Assembly: GCA_030601885.1 (NCBI GenBank)
Contig: JAUWAU010000033.1
Coordinates: 1 to 64,000, forward strand
Length of the DNA: 64,000 nt
Direction of reading: 5' to 3'
Origin: Armatimonadota bacterium
GTDB lineage: Bacteria; Armatimonadota; Zipacnadia; JAUWAU01
Shown here: piece by piece, positions 17,689 to 26,273 of the stretch
Layout of the letters: each line of letters opens with the position of its first letter
Position numbering within the stretch: the stretch's first letter is position 1
Program-made: the position numbers and the translations under genes
The notes under the pieces: generated by a model
What the model was told of the DNA's origin: nothing
Seen by the model: the letters and a program-made list of their open reading frames with translations, nothing else
Database searches by the model: none

Positions 17689-17812
17689 GAGTCCCGGCCC
17701 CGAGCCCGGACCCACTATGTGCGGTGGGGGGCAAGGCGATGACTCAAGGACGTTTCGATCTGGCCTCATGGATGATCAGCGGGTCAACTAGCCTCGAAAG
17801 GGGGGGCAACTG

Positions 17813-18643
17813 ATGGCGATCGTGCGCCGCCGCAAGAGCCCGTTCGTCAAGCTGTTCGACAAGACCCCCGAAGGCGTCGTCTGTCCCCACTTCTACGAAC
17901 TCGTGCTCTCGAATGGCTGCCCGTTTGACTGTCAGTACTGCTACCTCAAGCTGACGTTCCGTGGGAAGACCGAACCAACGCTATTCGACAACGACTGGAG
18001 TGAGGTAGAGAGACAGTTGGAGCGCATCCCCACCGGGGTGTTCTCGACCGGAGAACTCGCTGACAGCCTAGCGATCGAGCCGCCGTTGCTGGAGCCGGCT
18101 CTCGACTACTTCTCGGTGCAGCAGAGCCGCCATCTTCTGCTGCTGACGAAGAGCGCCAACACGAAGTGCCTCGAGCGCCGATCACCCTCGCCAAACATCA
18201 TTGTCTCCTTCTCCGTCAACAGCTCACCGGTGCACGCCCGGTGGGAGAAGGGGACTCCGCCACCCACGAAGCGGCTCGAGGCGGCCGCGCGGCTGAGAGA
18301 CCGCGGATGGCGGGTCCGCATCAGGATCGATCCGGTGGTCCTCGAGGACGGCTTTGGGGACTATCGGGGAATTTGCGAGGCCGTGCGCGATCTATCGCCG
18401 GAAATGGTCACCGTGGGGACGCTGCGCCACTTCCCTGGACTCTTGGGATTCGCCCCACGCGCACCCAGACGGGGTCTGGAGAAAGCCCCGGACGGCAGAC
18501 TGCGGTACGGTGTTACCGCGCGGGTTGCTGCCTACCAACGGATTGCCGAGTGGCTCGGTTTCCAGCCGGCTCTGTGCAAGGAGACACAGGAGATCTGGCG
18601 CAAGCTCGCATGGGAGTTCGCCGGATGCAATTGCACGCCATGA
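17813..18643 (+). CDS. Three-Cys radical SAM protein (spore photoproduct lyase-like)
   Basis: A 276-residue radical SAM protein. NGCPFDCQYCYL near residues 34-44 holds the CxxxCxxC that binds the 4Fe-4S cluster. Later segments (STGELADSLAI, VSFSVNSS, RIRIDPV) resemble the spore-photoproduct-lyase-like branch, in which an SxN/SVN strand and Arg/Asp contacts hold SAM. Such proteins occur beside TcmP, exactly as here: the next gene begins 9 nt after this stop. The C-terminus carries extra Cys (GCNC). The substrate is not known for this group; a DNA- or nucleotide-repair role is only suggested by the SPL resemblance. Confidence 0.82.
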   Translation: MAIVRRRKSPFVKLFDKTPEGVVCPHFYELVLSNGCPFDCQYCYLKLTFRGKTEPTLFDNDWSEVERQLERIPTGVFSTGELADSLAIEPPLLEPALDYFSVQQSRHLLLLTKSANTKCLERRSPSPNIIVSFSVNSSPVHARWEKGTPPPTKRLEAAARLRDRGWRVRIRIDPVVLEDGFGDYRGICEAVRDLSPEMVTVGTLRHFPGLLGFAPRAPRRGLEKAPDGRLRYGVTARVAAYQRIAEWLGFQPALCKETQEIWRKLAWEFAGCNCTP

Positions 18644-18652
18644 GGTGGCGAC

Positions 18653-19750
18653 ATGACACCGCGGGGAGAGACGACGTGGGCTCTAGAGCCCCACACGGTG
18701 GCGAAGCTACAGATACTGCATCGGTACCTCCAGGCCTGGTTCCCCATCATGGCGCGCTGGCACCGCCGAGTGCTATACATCGATGGCTTTGCTGGGCCGG
18801 GGCGGTACAGTGGCGGGGAGGAAGGTTCGCCCATCATCGCCTTGACGGCTGCTACCGACCGACGGCCGCCGATCACGAATGAGGTCGTGTTCCTGTTCAT
18901 CGAGCTGGATGAGGATCGATGCCACCATCTGCGTGAGCTCGTCTCAGCTTTCCCTTTGCCACCGAACATGCGCGCAGAGGTCAAGTGCGGTCGGTTTGAC
19001 GAAGCAATGCGGTCCGTTCTAGACGAGATCGACCGTCAGCGCAGATCGGCCAGTCCCACCTTCGCCTTCATCGACCCCTTCGGCTACAGCCACACGCCCT
19101 TCGAGATCGTCAAGCGTATCATGGGCCACGACAAGTGCGAGGTCCTGATCACGTTCATGTATCAGCCCATCAACAGGTTCGTACGTCATCCTGACCAGAC
19201 CGAGGCCGAGCATCGTGACGCACTCTTCGGGACCGCCAAGTGGCGTGCAGCCCGCGACATTGAGGAACCCGACCCCCGGAAGGAGTTCCTGCACAACCTG
19301 TATCGAGACCAACTACTGCACGAGGCCGGGGCCAAGTACGTGCGCTCCTTCGAGATGATTGATCGAGGTAACAGGACCGAGTACTTCCTGTTCTTCGGCA
19401 CCAACAACGTGCTCGGACTGAAGAAGATGAAGGAGGCAATGTGGAAGGTGGACCCCGGCACGGGGGTGGCCTTCTCCGACACAACAGACCTTCGGCAATG
19501 TGTGCTCTTCCAGACTCAGCCGGACTATGCGGCGCTGCGGCGGCTCATACTGGCGCAGTTTGCCGGGCGGGAGGCGAAGGTGGAGGACATCGAGACGTTC
19601 GTCATGGTGGAGACGCCCTTCCGCGAGACGCACTACAAGCGGCAGGTCCTGAAGCCCATGGAGGGCGATGGCTTGCTTGAGGTAGTGTCTGCTCGCCCGG
19701 GCAGGAGAACGGGAGACTTCCCCTCAGGGACGCGCATCCGCTTCGAGTAA
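18653..19750 (+). CDS. tcmP: Three-Cys-motif partner protein TcmP
   Basis: A 365-residue protein with the features of the TcmP family. Near residues 43-50 it has YIDGFAGPGRY, which looks like the SAM-binding motif of a Rossmann methyltransferase. Later it has FAFIDPFGYSH, in a position similar to a DPPY-type catalytic loop. TcmP members accompany proteins with a three-Cys motif; the radical SAM gene directly upstream fits. GAGGTGG sits 5 nt before ATG 18653. The biochemical activity is unestablished, and methyltransferase-like chemistry is my inference from motifs. The pair probably acts as one functional unit. Confidence 0.85.
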   Translation: MTPRGETTWALEPHTVAKLQILHRYLQAWFPIMARWHRRVLYIDGFAGPGRYSGGEEGSPIIALTAATDRRPPITNEVVFLFIELDEDRCHHLRELVSAFPLPPNMRAEVKCGRFDEAMRSVLDEIDRQRRSASPTFAFIDPFGYSHTPFEIVKRIMGHDKCEVLITFMYQPINRFVRHPDQTEAEHRDALFGTAKWRAARDIEEPDPRKEFLHNLYRDQLLHEAGAKYVRSFEMIDRGNRTEYFLFFGTNNVLGLKKMKEAMWKVDPGTGVAFSDTTDLRQCVLFQTQPDYAALRRLILAQFAGREAKVEDIETFVMVETPFRETHYKRQVLKPMEGDGLLEVVSARPGRRTGDFPSGTRIRFE

Positions 19751-20080
19751 GTGCGCCCGCCGATGACGGAGGAAGGTGCGAGGGGGTCCACCGTGAGTCG
19801 GGGGCACCGGGCTGGGCGTGCCGTGGGGCCGAACTGCGCCTCGGGGATTGGTACCCCGGATCGCCCGCACGGCGTGCTGCGCGCGCGGACTATTGGCCAC
19901 ATGGTGCACACCCTTGTGTCTCTTCACGAGTTTCTGACCGCCGAGGGAATGGCCGGACATGTCGAGGCTCTTGTGAGCGTGCGGTGGGGCCAGAGGCCGC
20001 CCAGGGAAGCTGCCTGGGCTACACCGAGGGGCAGTACCTCTTTAAGGCAGGGCGGGACCGCGTTGCGAGGGATCTACACC
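19751..20080. other. 330-bp gap, no gene seen
   Basis: This stretch between tcmP and the heparinase-like gene has a long open frame but no coding features that I recognise. It holds one hairpin at 19999-20019 (GCCCAGG / CCTGGGC) without a U-tract. It may carry the promoter of the downstream gene; no clear -35/-10 pair was found. Confidence 0.4.
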
Positions 20081-23000
20081 ATGTGGCTTCTGTGTGCGAT
20101 GTGTTTGCTGTCCGCTCTCGCGTCGTTGCCGACGGCTGCGGCGTTTGAGGTGGATATGTCGGAGCAGCCGGCGAGCCACCCGCCGCTGTCGCCGCCGGAG
20201 GGCGCGGTGGCCATCACCAATCCCCCCTCGATGGTCTGGCGTGTCGATGAGCGGGCCGCCACGTATGTCGTCGAGATGTGCCAGGGGCGCCGTTTCGATG
20301 GGGATGTCATTCGGGTGGACGGCATCGACATGCCGTTCTACAACCACTCAGCGACACTGGCCGACGGCACCTGGTACTGGCGATACTTCGTTATCGCCCC
20401 TGGAGGAGAGCGATCTGAGCCGAGTCCGGCCCGCAGCTTCGTCATCACCTCCCAGTCGATTCCACTGCCGGTACCCGCGACAGAGGACATCCTCGCCCAC
20501 ATGCCGCCGCACCCTCGCATCTTCGTCACGCCCGACGCACTGGCTGAGTTCCGCCGGCGCAGAGACGGGCCAGCCAAGCAGGCGTGGGAGCATCTCCGCT
20601 ATGGCGTAAGCTCCTACCTGGACGCTGAAGCGCCGAGGCTCAAATTGCAGCCGATGCCCGAGGAGCCGGGCAAAAGCCGCCAGCAGGTGCTCTACCTGAA
20701 AGACGGGCGGCCATTTGTGCCCGTCGGCTACAAGATCAACAACCTCAAGTCCGACGCCGGCAAAGCAAACGCGCTGTCCTTCGCCTACCTGATCACCGGC
20801 GAGCAGCGCTACGCCGAGGCCGCCAGGCGATGGGCGCTCTTCGTGTCGGACTTCCGGGTCGATTACCACCTGGCAGATCGCGCGCAGCACGATACCGTGG
20901 TGTACTGTTACGAGTACGGGCTCAAAGGCATGGCGCTCGCCTTCGACCGGCTGTACCATCTGCTCACCCCGGCGGAGCGGGCCAAGCTCATCGCCCACAT
21001 CGAGTACCACGGCGAGGCCGCGTACCAGTGGTGCCGCGATCGGCTGAAGCTGCACCTCAACTACCAGAACTCCCATGGCCAGCAGTGCATGCACGCTCTT
21101 TTCACCACGACGTTGGCCGTTGCGACCGACTCGCGCAAAGCCGCTGAGTGGGCCGACTATCTCATCCGGCAGTACGTGAACCGCGTCGCTTGGGGCAGCA
21201 ACGACGGGGGCTATTCCGAAGGGCAGAAGTACAGCCACAAGGTGCAGTTCATCCTGGAGGGTTTGGCAGCGCTGAAGACCGCCACCGGCATCGACCTGTT
21301 CAAGACGCCGCGTTGGCAGAACACCGGCGACTTCTGGATGTATTGCATGTCACTCAACTACTGGTGGAACCACTGGGGGGACTGCTACTCGCTGCTCGAC
21401 CCCGATTTCGGCAGCGGAGCCGATACGTACATCACGAGCTTCCTCGCCTCGATGAGCCAGAGCCGATACGTCAAGTGGTGGAGCGACACGCGGATCTGCA
21501 ACCCGGCGCATGTGCCGCTGTGGTACCTGTCCGGCAGTGGGGTGCGTCCCAAACCGCCAGTGGACGTACCTCAGGCGAGGCTTTTTCCCGAGGTCGGCCA
21601 GTTGGCTGCGTACGACCGCTTCTACGATCACCAGGGAAGTAGGATCTTCTTCCGCAGCAGCCAGTGGGGCGGGCATAGTCATGCCCATTGCGATCAGAAC
21701 AGCTTCATCCTGCACGCGGGCGGGGAGATCATGGCGTGCGACGCCGGGTACTACACCCACTCCGGCGACACGTACCACAGCAAGTGGAGTCGCACCACGG
21801 CGGCCCACAACTCGATTCTCGTCAACGGGGAGGGGCAGCCCAGGGGCATCCAATACAAGGGGCAAGTCTCGGCGTTCTTCAACACGCCAGAGTACTGCTT
21901 CTTCGTCGGCGACGCCTCGGGGGCCTACGGCGATCTGCTGCGCAAGTTCCACCGCGCGGTGCTGTTCGTGAGGCCGGATGTGTTCATCGTCTACGACGAG
22001 TTGAGCGCGTCGGAGCCGGCGGATTACGCGTGGGTGCTGAACGCGTTCGAGCCGGCGGAGACCGACGAGGCCGCGCGCGTCATGGTGGTCAAACAGCGCC
22101 ATCAGCGTCTCCTGGTTCGGCATCTCGCACCGCATGAGCTCACCTACTCGCAGACCAACGAGCGTCCCTATCCCATGAAGACGCGCGCATGGTCGCGCTA
22201 CACGGAGGCATTTCCGCAGCATTGGAACATCCGCGTCCGGACGGTTGAGAAAAAGGCCGACGAGCGCATCTTGGCCTTCATGCACGCGTACGATCAAACG
22301 ATGGGCCCACGGGTGAAGAACGTGGAGCGGATTGACGCGGAGAACGCACTGGGCGTGCGCTTCGGCGACGGCGACATGTCCGAGACAACGCTTTTTCGGC
22401 TCGCTCAGAAGGGCCGCCTGAGCGCCAACGCAGGCGACGTCGAGACGGACGGTCGCGCCGTGAGCGTCCGACAAGGCGCCACCGGTCGCGTGCAGCGGTG
22501 GCTGCTCCACGGGGGCACGAGGCTGACAGCAGGGGGCAAGGAGCTTCTGCAGGCCGAAGACGCCTGTGACGCAGCCGCCAACTTCGAACTCAGTAGCGCC
22601 GCCGCGCAGATATGCCTTCGGCATCCGTCGCCGCTGCGCATCCGAGTTTGGCTGCCCACCAGGCCGCGCACCGTGTTCGCTGCCCCACCCAACAAGCCTG
22701 CGGAGGCGAAACGGACGGAGTTCACCTGGACCGGAGAGGCCGCGGTCATCACGGTGGACGGCACTGGCGAAACGGTCTTGTGGGTTGACCCAGTCGTCGA
22801 TCTATCCAAGCCGCCGCCGCCCCACCGACTCACGATAACGGATAGCGCCGGCAGGCATCGGATCGAGCTTGAAACCGCCATTGCGGACAACGGCGATGTC
22901 ATCGCCTTCGCCGAGCTCTCTCCGCGGGAACCCGGTGTATACGAGCTGACATCCGATGACCCCGGCCTCGATCTGCTGATTCAGGATCGCTGGGATCCGA

Positions 23001-23578
23001 ACCTGAGCGCCCGAGCCAGCGGCAAGGTCGTCGGGCATCTACGAGATGGCGTGGAGGTCTTCGCACGGTATGCGCCGGACAAGACGCCCGACCTTCGAGC
23101 CGTTCTGCGAGAAAGCCACAAGGGTCGGATCGTCAATCTGCTCCGCAACGGAAACTTCGAAGAGGGCATCCCTGATTACCCGCCCCGTGGCTGGACGGTC
23201 CAGCACCCGCGCACCGGCGACCTGGGTTGGCCCGAGTGGAGTCAGGAGGACCCCGCCGAAGGCACGTCCTGCCTCAGGTTCGTGCGCCCACGAGACAGGA
23301 TCTCATTGACGGCCCAGCCCATGCGACTCCGCACGGCGGGGCGCTGTGTACTCCGGTTCAAGGCGAAAGGCACCGCCACGCACGCCAGTGTGTCGGTGTC
23401 TGGTCAGCAGGGCACCAGCGCGCAAGTACGGATCGAGCCAGGCTCCGATTGGAGAGAGTACCGCACCGAATTGGACGTGCATCCGGGGTACTGCAGGATC
23501 GCCATCCGTTTCACCAGCGGCGGAGAGCCCGATCAGGTGCTGTGGATTGACGATATGGAATTTGGGCGCGTTGGGTGA
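20081..23578 (+). CDS. Secreted DUF4962/heparinase II/III-like polysaccharide lyase with C-terminal CBM
   Basis: A 1165-residue exported protein. ATG 20081 begins a clear signal peptide (WLLCAMCLLSALASLPTAAA). The N-terminal domain is DUF4962-like, with a fibronectin-type segment (NPPSMVWRVDERAATY) followed by an alpha-toroid containing repeated helical pairs. It is followed by the heparinase II/III-type beta domain, with HAHCDQNSFILHAGGEIM and SRTTAAHNSILVNGEGQ as the typical His- and Asn-rich patches. The C-terminus (residues about 1020-1165) is a jelly-roll carbohydrate-binding module (LLRNGNFEEGIP...LWIDDMEFG). Expected role: beta-elimination of uronic-acid polysaccharides outside the cell. 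The exact substrate cannot be told. Confidence 0.87.
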   Translation: MWLLCAMCLLSALASLPTAAAFEVDMSEQPASHPPLSPPEGAVAITNPPSMVWRVDERAATYVVEMCQGRRFDGDVIRVDGIDMPFYNHSATLADGTWYWRYFVIAPGGERSEPSPARSFVITSQSIPLPVPATEDILAHMPPHPRIFVTPDALAEFRRRRDGPAKQAWEHLRYGVSSYLDAEAPRLKLQPMPEEPGKSRQQVLYLKDGRPFVPVGYKINNLKSDAGKANALSFAYLITGEQRYAEAARRWALFVSDFRVDYHLADRAQHDTVVYCYEYGLKGMALAFDRLYHLLTPAERAKLIAHIEYHGEAAYQWCRDRLKLHLNYQNSHGQQCMHALFTTTLAVATDSRKAAEWADYLIRQYVNRVAWGSNDGGYSEGQKYSHKVQFILEGLAALKTATGIDLFKTPRWQNTGDFWMYCMSLNYWWNHWGDCYSLLDPDFGSGADTYITSFLASMSQSRYVKWWSDTRICNPAHVPLWYLSGSGVRPKPPVDVPQARLFPEVGQLAAYDRFYDHQGSRIFFRSSQWGGHSHAHCDQNSFILHAGGEIMACDAGYYTHSGDTYHSKWSRTTAAHNSILVNGEGQPRGIQYKGQVSAFFNTPEYCFFVGDASGAYGDLLRKFHRAVLFVRPDVFIVYDELSASEPADYAWVLNAFEPAETDEAARVMVVKQRHQRLLVRHLAPHELTYSQTNERPYPMKTRAWSRYTEAFPQHWNIRVRTVEKKADERILAFMHAYDQTMGPRVKNVERIDAENALGVRFGDGDMSETTLFRLAQKGRLSANAGDVETDGRAVSVRQGATGRVQRWLLHGGTRLTAGGKELLQAEDACDAAANFELSSAAAQICLRHPSPLRIRVWLPTRPRTVFAAPPNKPAEAKRTEFTWTGEAAVITVDGTGETVLWVDPVVDLSKPPPPHRLTITDSAGRHRIELETAIADNGDVIAFAELSPREPGVYELTSDDPGLDLLIQDRWDPNLSARASGKVVGHLRDGVEVFARYAPDKTPDLRAVLRESHKGRIVNLLRNGNFEEGIPDYPPRGWTVQHPRTGDLGWPEWSQEDPAEGTSCLRFVRPRDRISLTAQPMRLRTAGRCVLRFKAKGTATHASVSVSGQQGTSAQVRIEPGSDWREYRTELDVHPGYCRIAIRFTSGGEPDQVLWIDDMEFGRVG

Positions 23579-23620
23579 TGAGGCTCCCGGCTTGAGAGCT
23601 TTGACCGTCAAGCATTAATC

Positions 23621-23759
23621 CTACAACCGTGCTTGTCCAGCCATGTCATTCTGAGCGCAGTGAAACGGAGCGAAGAATCTCGCTTTTGACACGAAAAGGG
23701 GCGCCGGAGGCCGAGATTCTTCGTCGCTTCGCTCCTCAGAATGACAAGCACGGTTGTAG
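23621..23759. repeat. MITE-like palindromic repeat, GATTCTTCG type
   Basis: A 139-bp near-complete palindrome. Outer arms at 23621-23636 and 23744-23759 are perfect 16-bp inverted copies (starting CTACAACC). Inner arms at 23645-23655 and 23735-23745 (GTCATTCTGAG) and at 23671-23682 and 23712-23723 also pair. The GTCATTCTGAG...GAAGAATCT text is a dispersed repeat family seen in many bacterial genomes. It lies between two convergent genes, so its transcript could also act as a bidirectional stop. There is no coding capacity. Confidence 0.8.
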
Positions 23760-23775
23760 TATTAACCATTGCCTT

Positions 23776-25569
23776 TCACGGGTACAGCGGCCATATCATG
23801 GGCAAGAAAACGAGCATGGCCACCAGGAGGACGATGTTCAGGAGCGCGCCCACGCGAGTGTAGTCGAAGAAGCGATATCCCCCCGGCCCAAAGACGAGTA
23901 TGTTGGCTTGGTGACCCACCGGGGTGAGAAAGCTGGTGGAGGCGCCGATGACGGTGGCCAGGACGAATGGCTGCGGATTGGCCCCCAGCCCCAGGGCCGT
24001 GTCGATGGCAATCGGGACGACGAGGACAGTGGCAGCCGCGTTCGACATGGGCTCAGTGAGCAGTGCCGCCAGGATGTAGATGCCGGCCAGAATGGCCAGC
24101 GGCCCGAAGCGGCCGAGCACGCCGGCAAGCAGGTCGGCCAGAAACGCGGCCGTGCCCGTCGTTCCCATGGCGATCCCCAGGGGCAACATGCCCGCGATGA
24201 GGAACACGCTGCGCCACTCGATGCTCTCGTACGCCTCGTCCATCGTGAGGCACTCCGTCAGCACCATCAGAACCGCTCCGATGACCATGGCCGTGGAGAC
24301 GTGAATGTCGGCGAAGGTGACCAGCCCGAGCACGAGGGCCATCACGCCGGCGGCGATGCCGGCCTTGTGCCGACGGCGCAGCTCATATTTCACCGGCTCC
24401 AGCACCAGGAACTCGCCCCCCTCCTGGAGCGAGGGCATCCGCCGGCGCGGGCCCTGCAGCAGCAGGGCGTCGCCGAATTGCAGCCGCACGTCGCGGAGGC
24501 GCTGGGTGATGAGCTCACCGTGGCGCCAGATGGCCAGGGCAGTGAAGCCGTAACGCTCACGGAAGCGGATCTCGCGCAGCGTGCGACCGATCATGCGGGA
24601 GCGGGGCGCCAGGGTGGCTTCGAGGATGTGCGCTCTATCAGATTCGAGCTGTGCCAGCTCCGTCTTGCGCTCCGCCTCGATCTCGAAGCCCAGCGCATCG
24701 CGGGCCCGCATGAGATCCTTGAGGGCGCCTTCCACGATCATCAGGTCGTCGGGCCGGATGCGCGTGTCGCGATCGAGCCAGGTCCGTATCTCCCCCTCGC
24801 GGATGATGCCGAGGACATTGAGATCGTAGTCTGCGCCCAGCCTCGACTCCACCAGGCTCTGCCCGGCCAGTTTGCTGTCTGACGGCACCCTGATCTCGCT
24901 GACGTACTCCCGCAGTCCGTACTCCTTCTCTGGGGCGTCGGGCGTGTCGCGCACAGGCAGCAGATATCGCCCCACGATCACCATGTACACGATACCGGCG
25001 GCGAAAACGATGACGCCGGTGGGGGTGAAGTCGAAGAAAGAGAAGATCGGAAGTCCACGCTCAGCCAGAATGCCGTTGGCCAGGATGTTTGGCGGCGTGC
25101 CGATGAGGGTCATATTGCCGCCCATCAGAGACGCGAAGGCGAGGGGGATCAAGAGCCGCGACACCGGGACCTTCGTCTGGCGGGACAGGCCTACCACTGC
25201 GGGGAGCAGCACGGCGGTGGCGCCGATGTTGTTCATGAATGCCGACATCAGCCCGCAGGTGAACATGAGGACGGCGATGAGCCGCCACTCGCTTGCCCCC
25301 GCAAGGCGTATGATCCGCTCGCCCAGGAAGTCGGCCACGCCGGTGCGGAACAGCCCGCCGGAGACCATGTACACGGCCCACACGGTAATGACGGCCGGGC
25401 TGGCGAAGCTCGCAAAGGCGTCCTCGGCCCTCACCAATCGAGTGAGCACCAGAGTCAGAAGCACCATGAGGGCGATCAGGTCAGGGCGCAGCTTCTCCGT
25501 GGCAAACAGCACGATGGCGACGCCCATGATGGCGAGGGTGAGGCCGATTTGGGGAGTGATGTGTCCCAT
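23776..25569 (-). CDS. SLC13-family permease with two TrkA-C (RCK-C) domains
   Basis: A 597-residue inner-membrane transporter of the SLC13/ion-transporter superfamily. About six N-terminal helices (ITPQIGLTLAIMGVAIVLF onward) include the conserved GANMTLIGTPPN-type loop (here GGNMTLIGTPPNI). A cytoplasmic insert then carries two TrkA-C/RCK-C modules (PSDSKLAGQSLVESRLGADYD and APRSRMIGRTLREIRFRERYG), and a second helical half ends the protein. Such proteins move di- or tricarboxylates, sulfate or similar anions with Na+ or H+. ATG 25569 (GHITPQ...) matches the family's usual N-terminus; the frame is open to 25605. No metabolic partner genes are adjacent. Confidence 0.88.
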   Translation of the reverse strand: MGHITPQIGLTLAIMGVAIVLFATEKLRPDLIALMVLLTLVLTRLVRAEDAFASFASPAVITVWAVYMVSGGLFRTGVADFLGERIIRLAGASEWRLIAVLMFTCGLMSAFMNNIGATAVLLPAVVGLSRQTKVPVSRLLIPLAFASLMGGNMTLIGTPPNILANGILAERGLPIFSFFDFTPTGVIVFAAGIVYMVIVGRYLLPVRDTPDAPEKEYGLREYVSEIRVPSDSKLAGQSLVESRLGADYDLNVLGIIREGEIRTWLDRDTRIRPDDLMIVEGALKDLMRARDALGFEIEAERKTELAQLESDRAHILEATLAPRSRMIGRTLREIRFRERYGFTALAIWRHGELITQRLRDVRLQFGDALLLQGPRRRMPSLQEGGEFLVLEPVKYELRRRHKAGIAAGVMALVLGLVTFADIHVSTAMVIGAVLMVLTECLTMDEAYESIEWRSVFLIAGMLPLGIAMGTTGTAAFLADLLAGVLGRFGPLAILAGIYILAALLTEPMSNAAATVLVVPIAIDTALGLGANPQPFVLATVIGASTSFLTPVGHQANILVFGPGGYRFFDYTRVGALLNIVLLVAMLVFLPMIWPLYP

Positions 25570-25773
25570 GCCTTCAGGCTTGCGCATGCGTGTGTTCATG
25601 CGCACGCAGGCGGTCAGCCGCTATGCTACTCGCCGGGGCGTGCCGCGTCAAACCCCCAACGAGTTCTCGCCCCTTGGGCAGAGGTCGAGGGCGGGGCAAA
25701 TGTCAATGGGCGACCGTGGATACCTGCGGCGCCACCAGGGCCCTGGAGCCAGTACCATCTGCCCGATATATAC

Positions 25774-25802
25774 TTGACGCCCCCAAACAAACGTGCTATT
25801 AT
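25774..25802 (+). promoter_or_regulatory. Strong sigma70-type promoter of the zinc-ribbon/methylase operon
   Basis: TTGACG at 25774-25779 and TATTAT at 25797-25802 are separated by exactly 17 nt. The predicted start site is only about 14 nt before the gene's GTG at 25824, preceded by GGGAGGAG (25811-25818), so the 5' leader is very short. Confidence 0.75.
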
Positions 25803-25823
25803 CCCTTGGCGGGAGGAGTCCGG

Positions 25824-26273
25824 GTGACCACATGGGAAGTCGCAGAGCGCTTTGGCACGGACGCGAGATGCCGAGAACACCTGGAGAAGCTGCGCTGGCC
25901 AGACGGCCTGGTGTGCGTGAGGTGCGCGTCACGGAGAGTATACCTCAAGAGAAAGCGGAAGCAATACGAATGCTATGACTGCAGACGTCGTTTCTCAGTC
26001 CTCTACAAGACGATCTTCCAGGACTCCAAGATTCCGCTTCCGGCGTGGTTCTTGGCCATCCACCGCGTTGTGGGCAGCGCGGGGAGCATGTCGGCCAAAG
26101 AACTGAGGCGCGAGCTTGGCATCAGCTACAAGACGGCGTGGTTCATGATCCAGCGCATCCGCAGGTTGACAGCCGCTCCCGACGGAATCGATGCCCTGCG
26201 CTGGATCTTGGGGGCAAGTACGGGTGAGGACTCGACCTACCGCAAACGCGTTTTTGGGGGCAAGGCGGAATGA
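25824..26273 (+). CDS. Truncated IS1595-type transposase: zinc ribbon and helix-turn-helix only
   Basis: A 149-residue protein. Residues about 18-60 form the transposase zinc ribbon (LVCVRCASRRVY...YECYDCRRRFS, a four-Cys CxxC...CxxC). A helical segment, MSAKELRRELGISYKTAWFM, reads like the IS1595 N-terminal HTH. The protein stops where the IS1595 DDE domain would begin, so no catalytic residues remain. GTG 25824 has an excellent Shine-Dalgarno and a strong promoter, so it is expressed, not a relic. Its stop overlaps the methyltransferase start by 4 nt (ATGA). It is plausibly a domesticated DNA-binding or regulatory protein; that role is inference. Confidence 0.78.
   Translation: MTTWEVAERFGTDARCREHLEKLRWPDGLVCVRCASRRVYLKRKRKQYECYDCRRRFSVLYKTIFQDSKIPLPAWFLAIHRVVGSAGSMSAKELRRELGISYKTAWFMIQRIRRLTAAPDGIDALRWILGASTGEDSTYRKRVFGGKAE

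Noticed and set aside
17689-17812. A DUF5615-like toxin after the DUF433 gene
   Set aside because: No open frame with the PIN-like motif exists in the 124-bp gap; the next gene is the radical SAM protein.
21350-22624. Long open minus-strand frame inside the heparinase gene
   Set aside because: No domain is recognisable and the plus-strand lyase is convincing; this is a GC-rich antisense frame.
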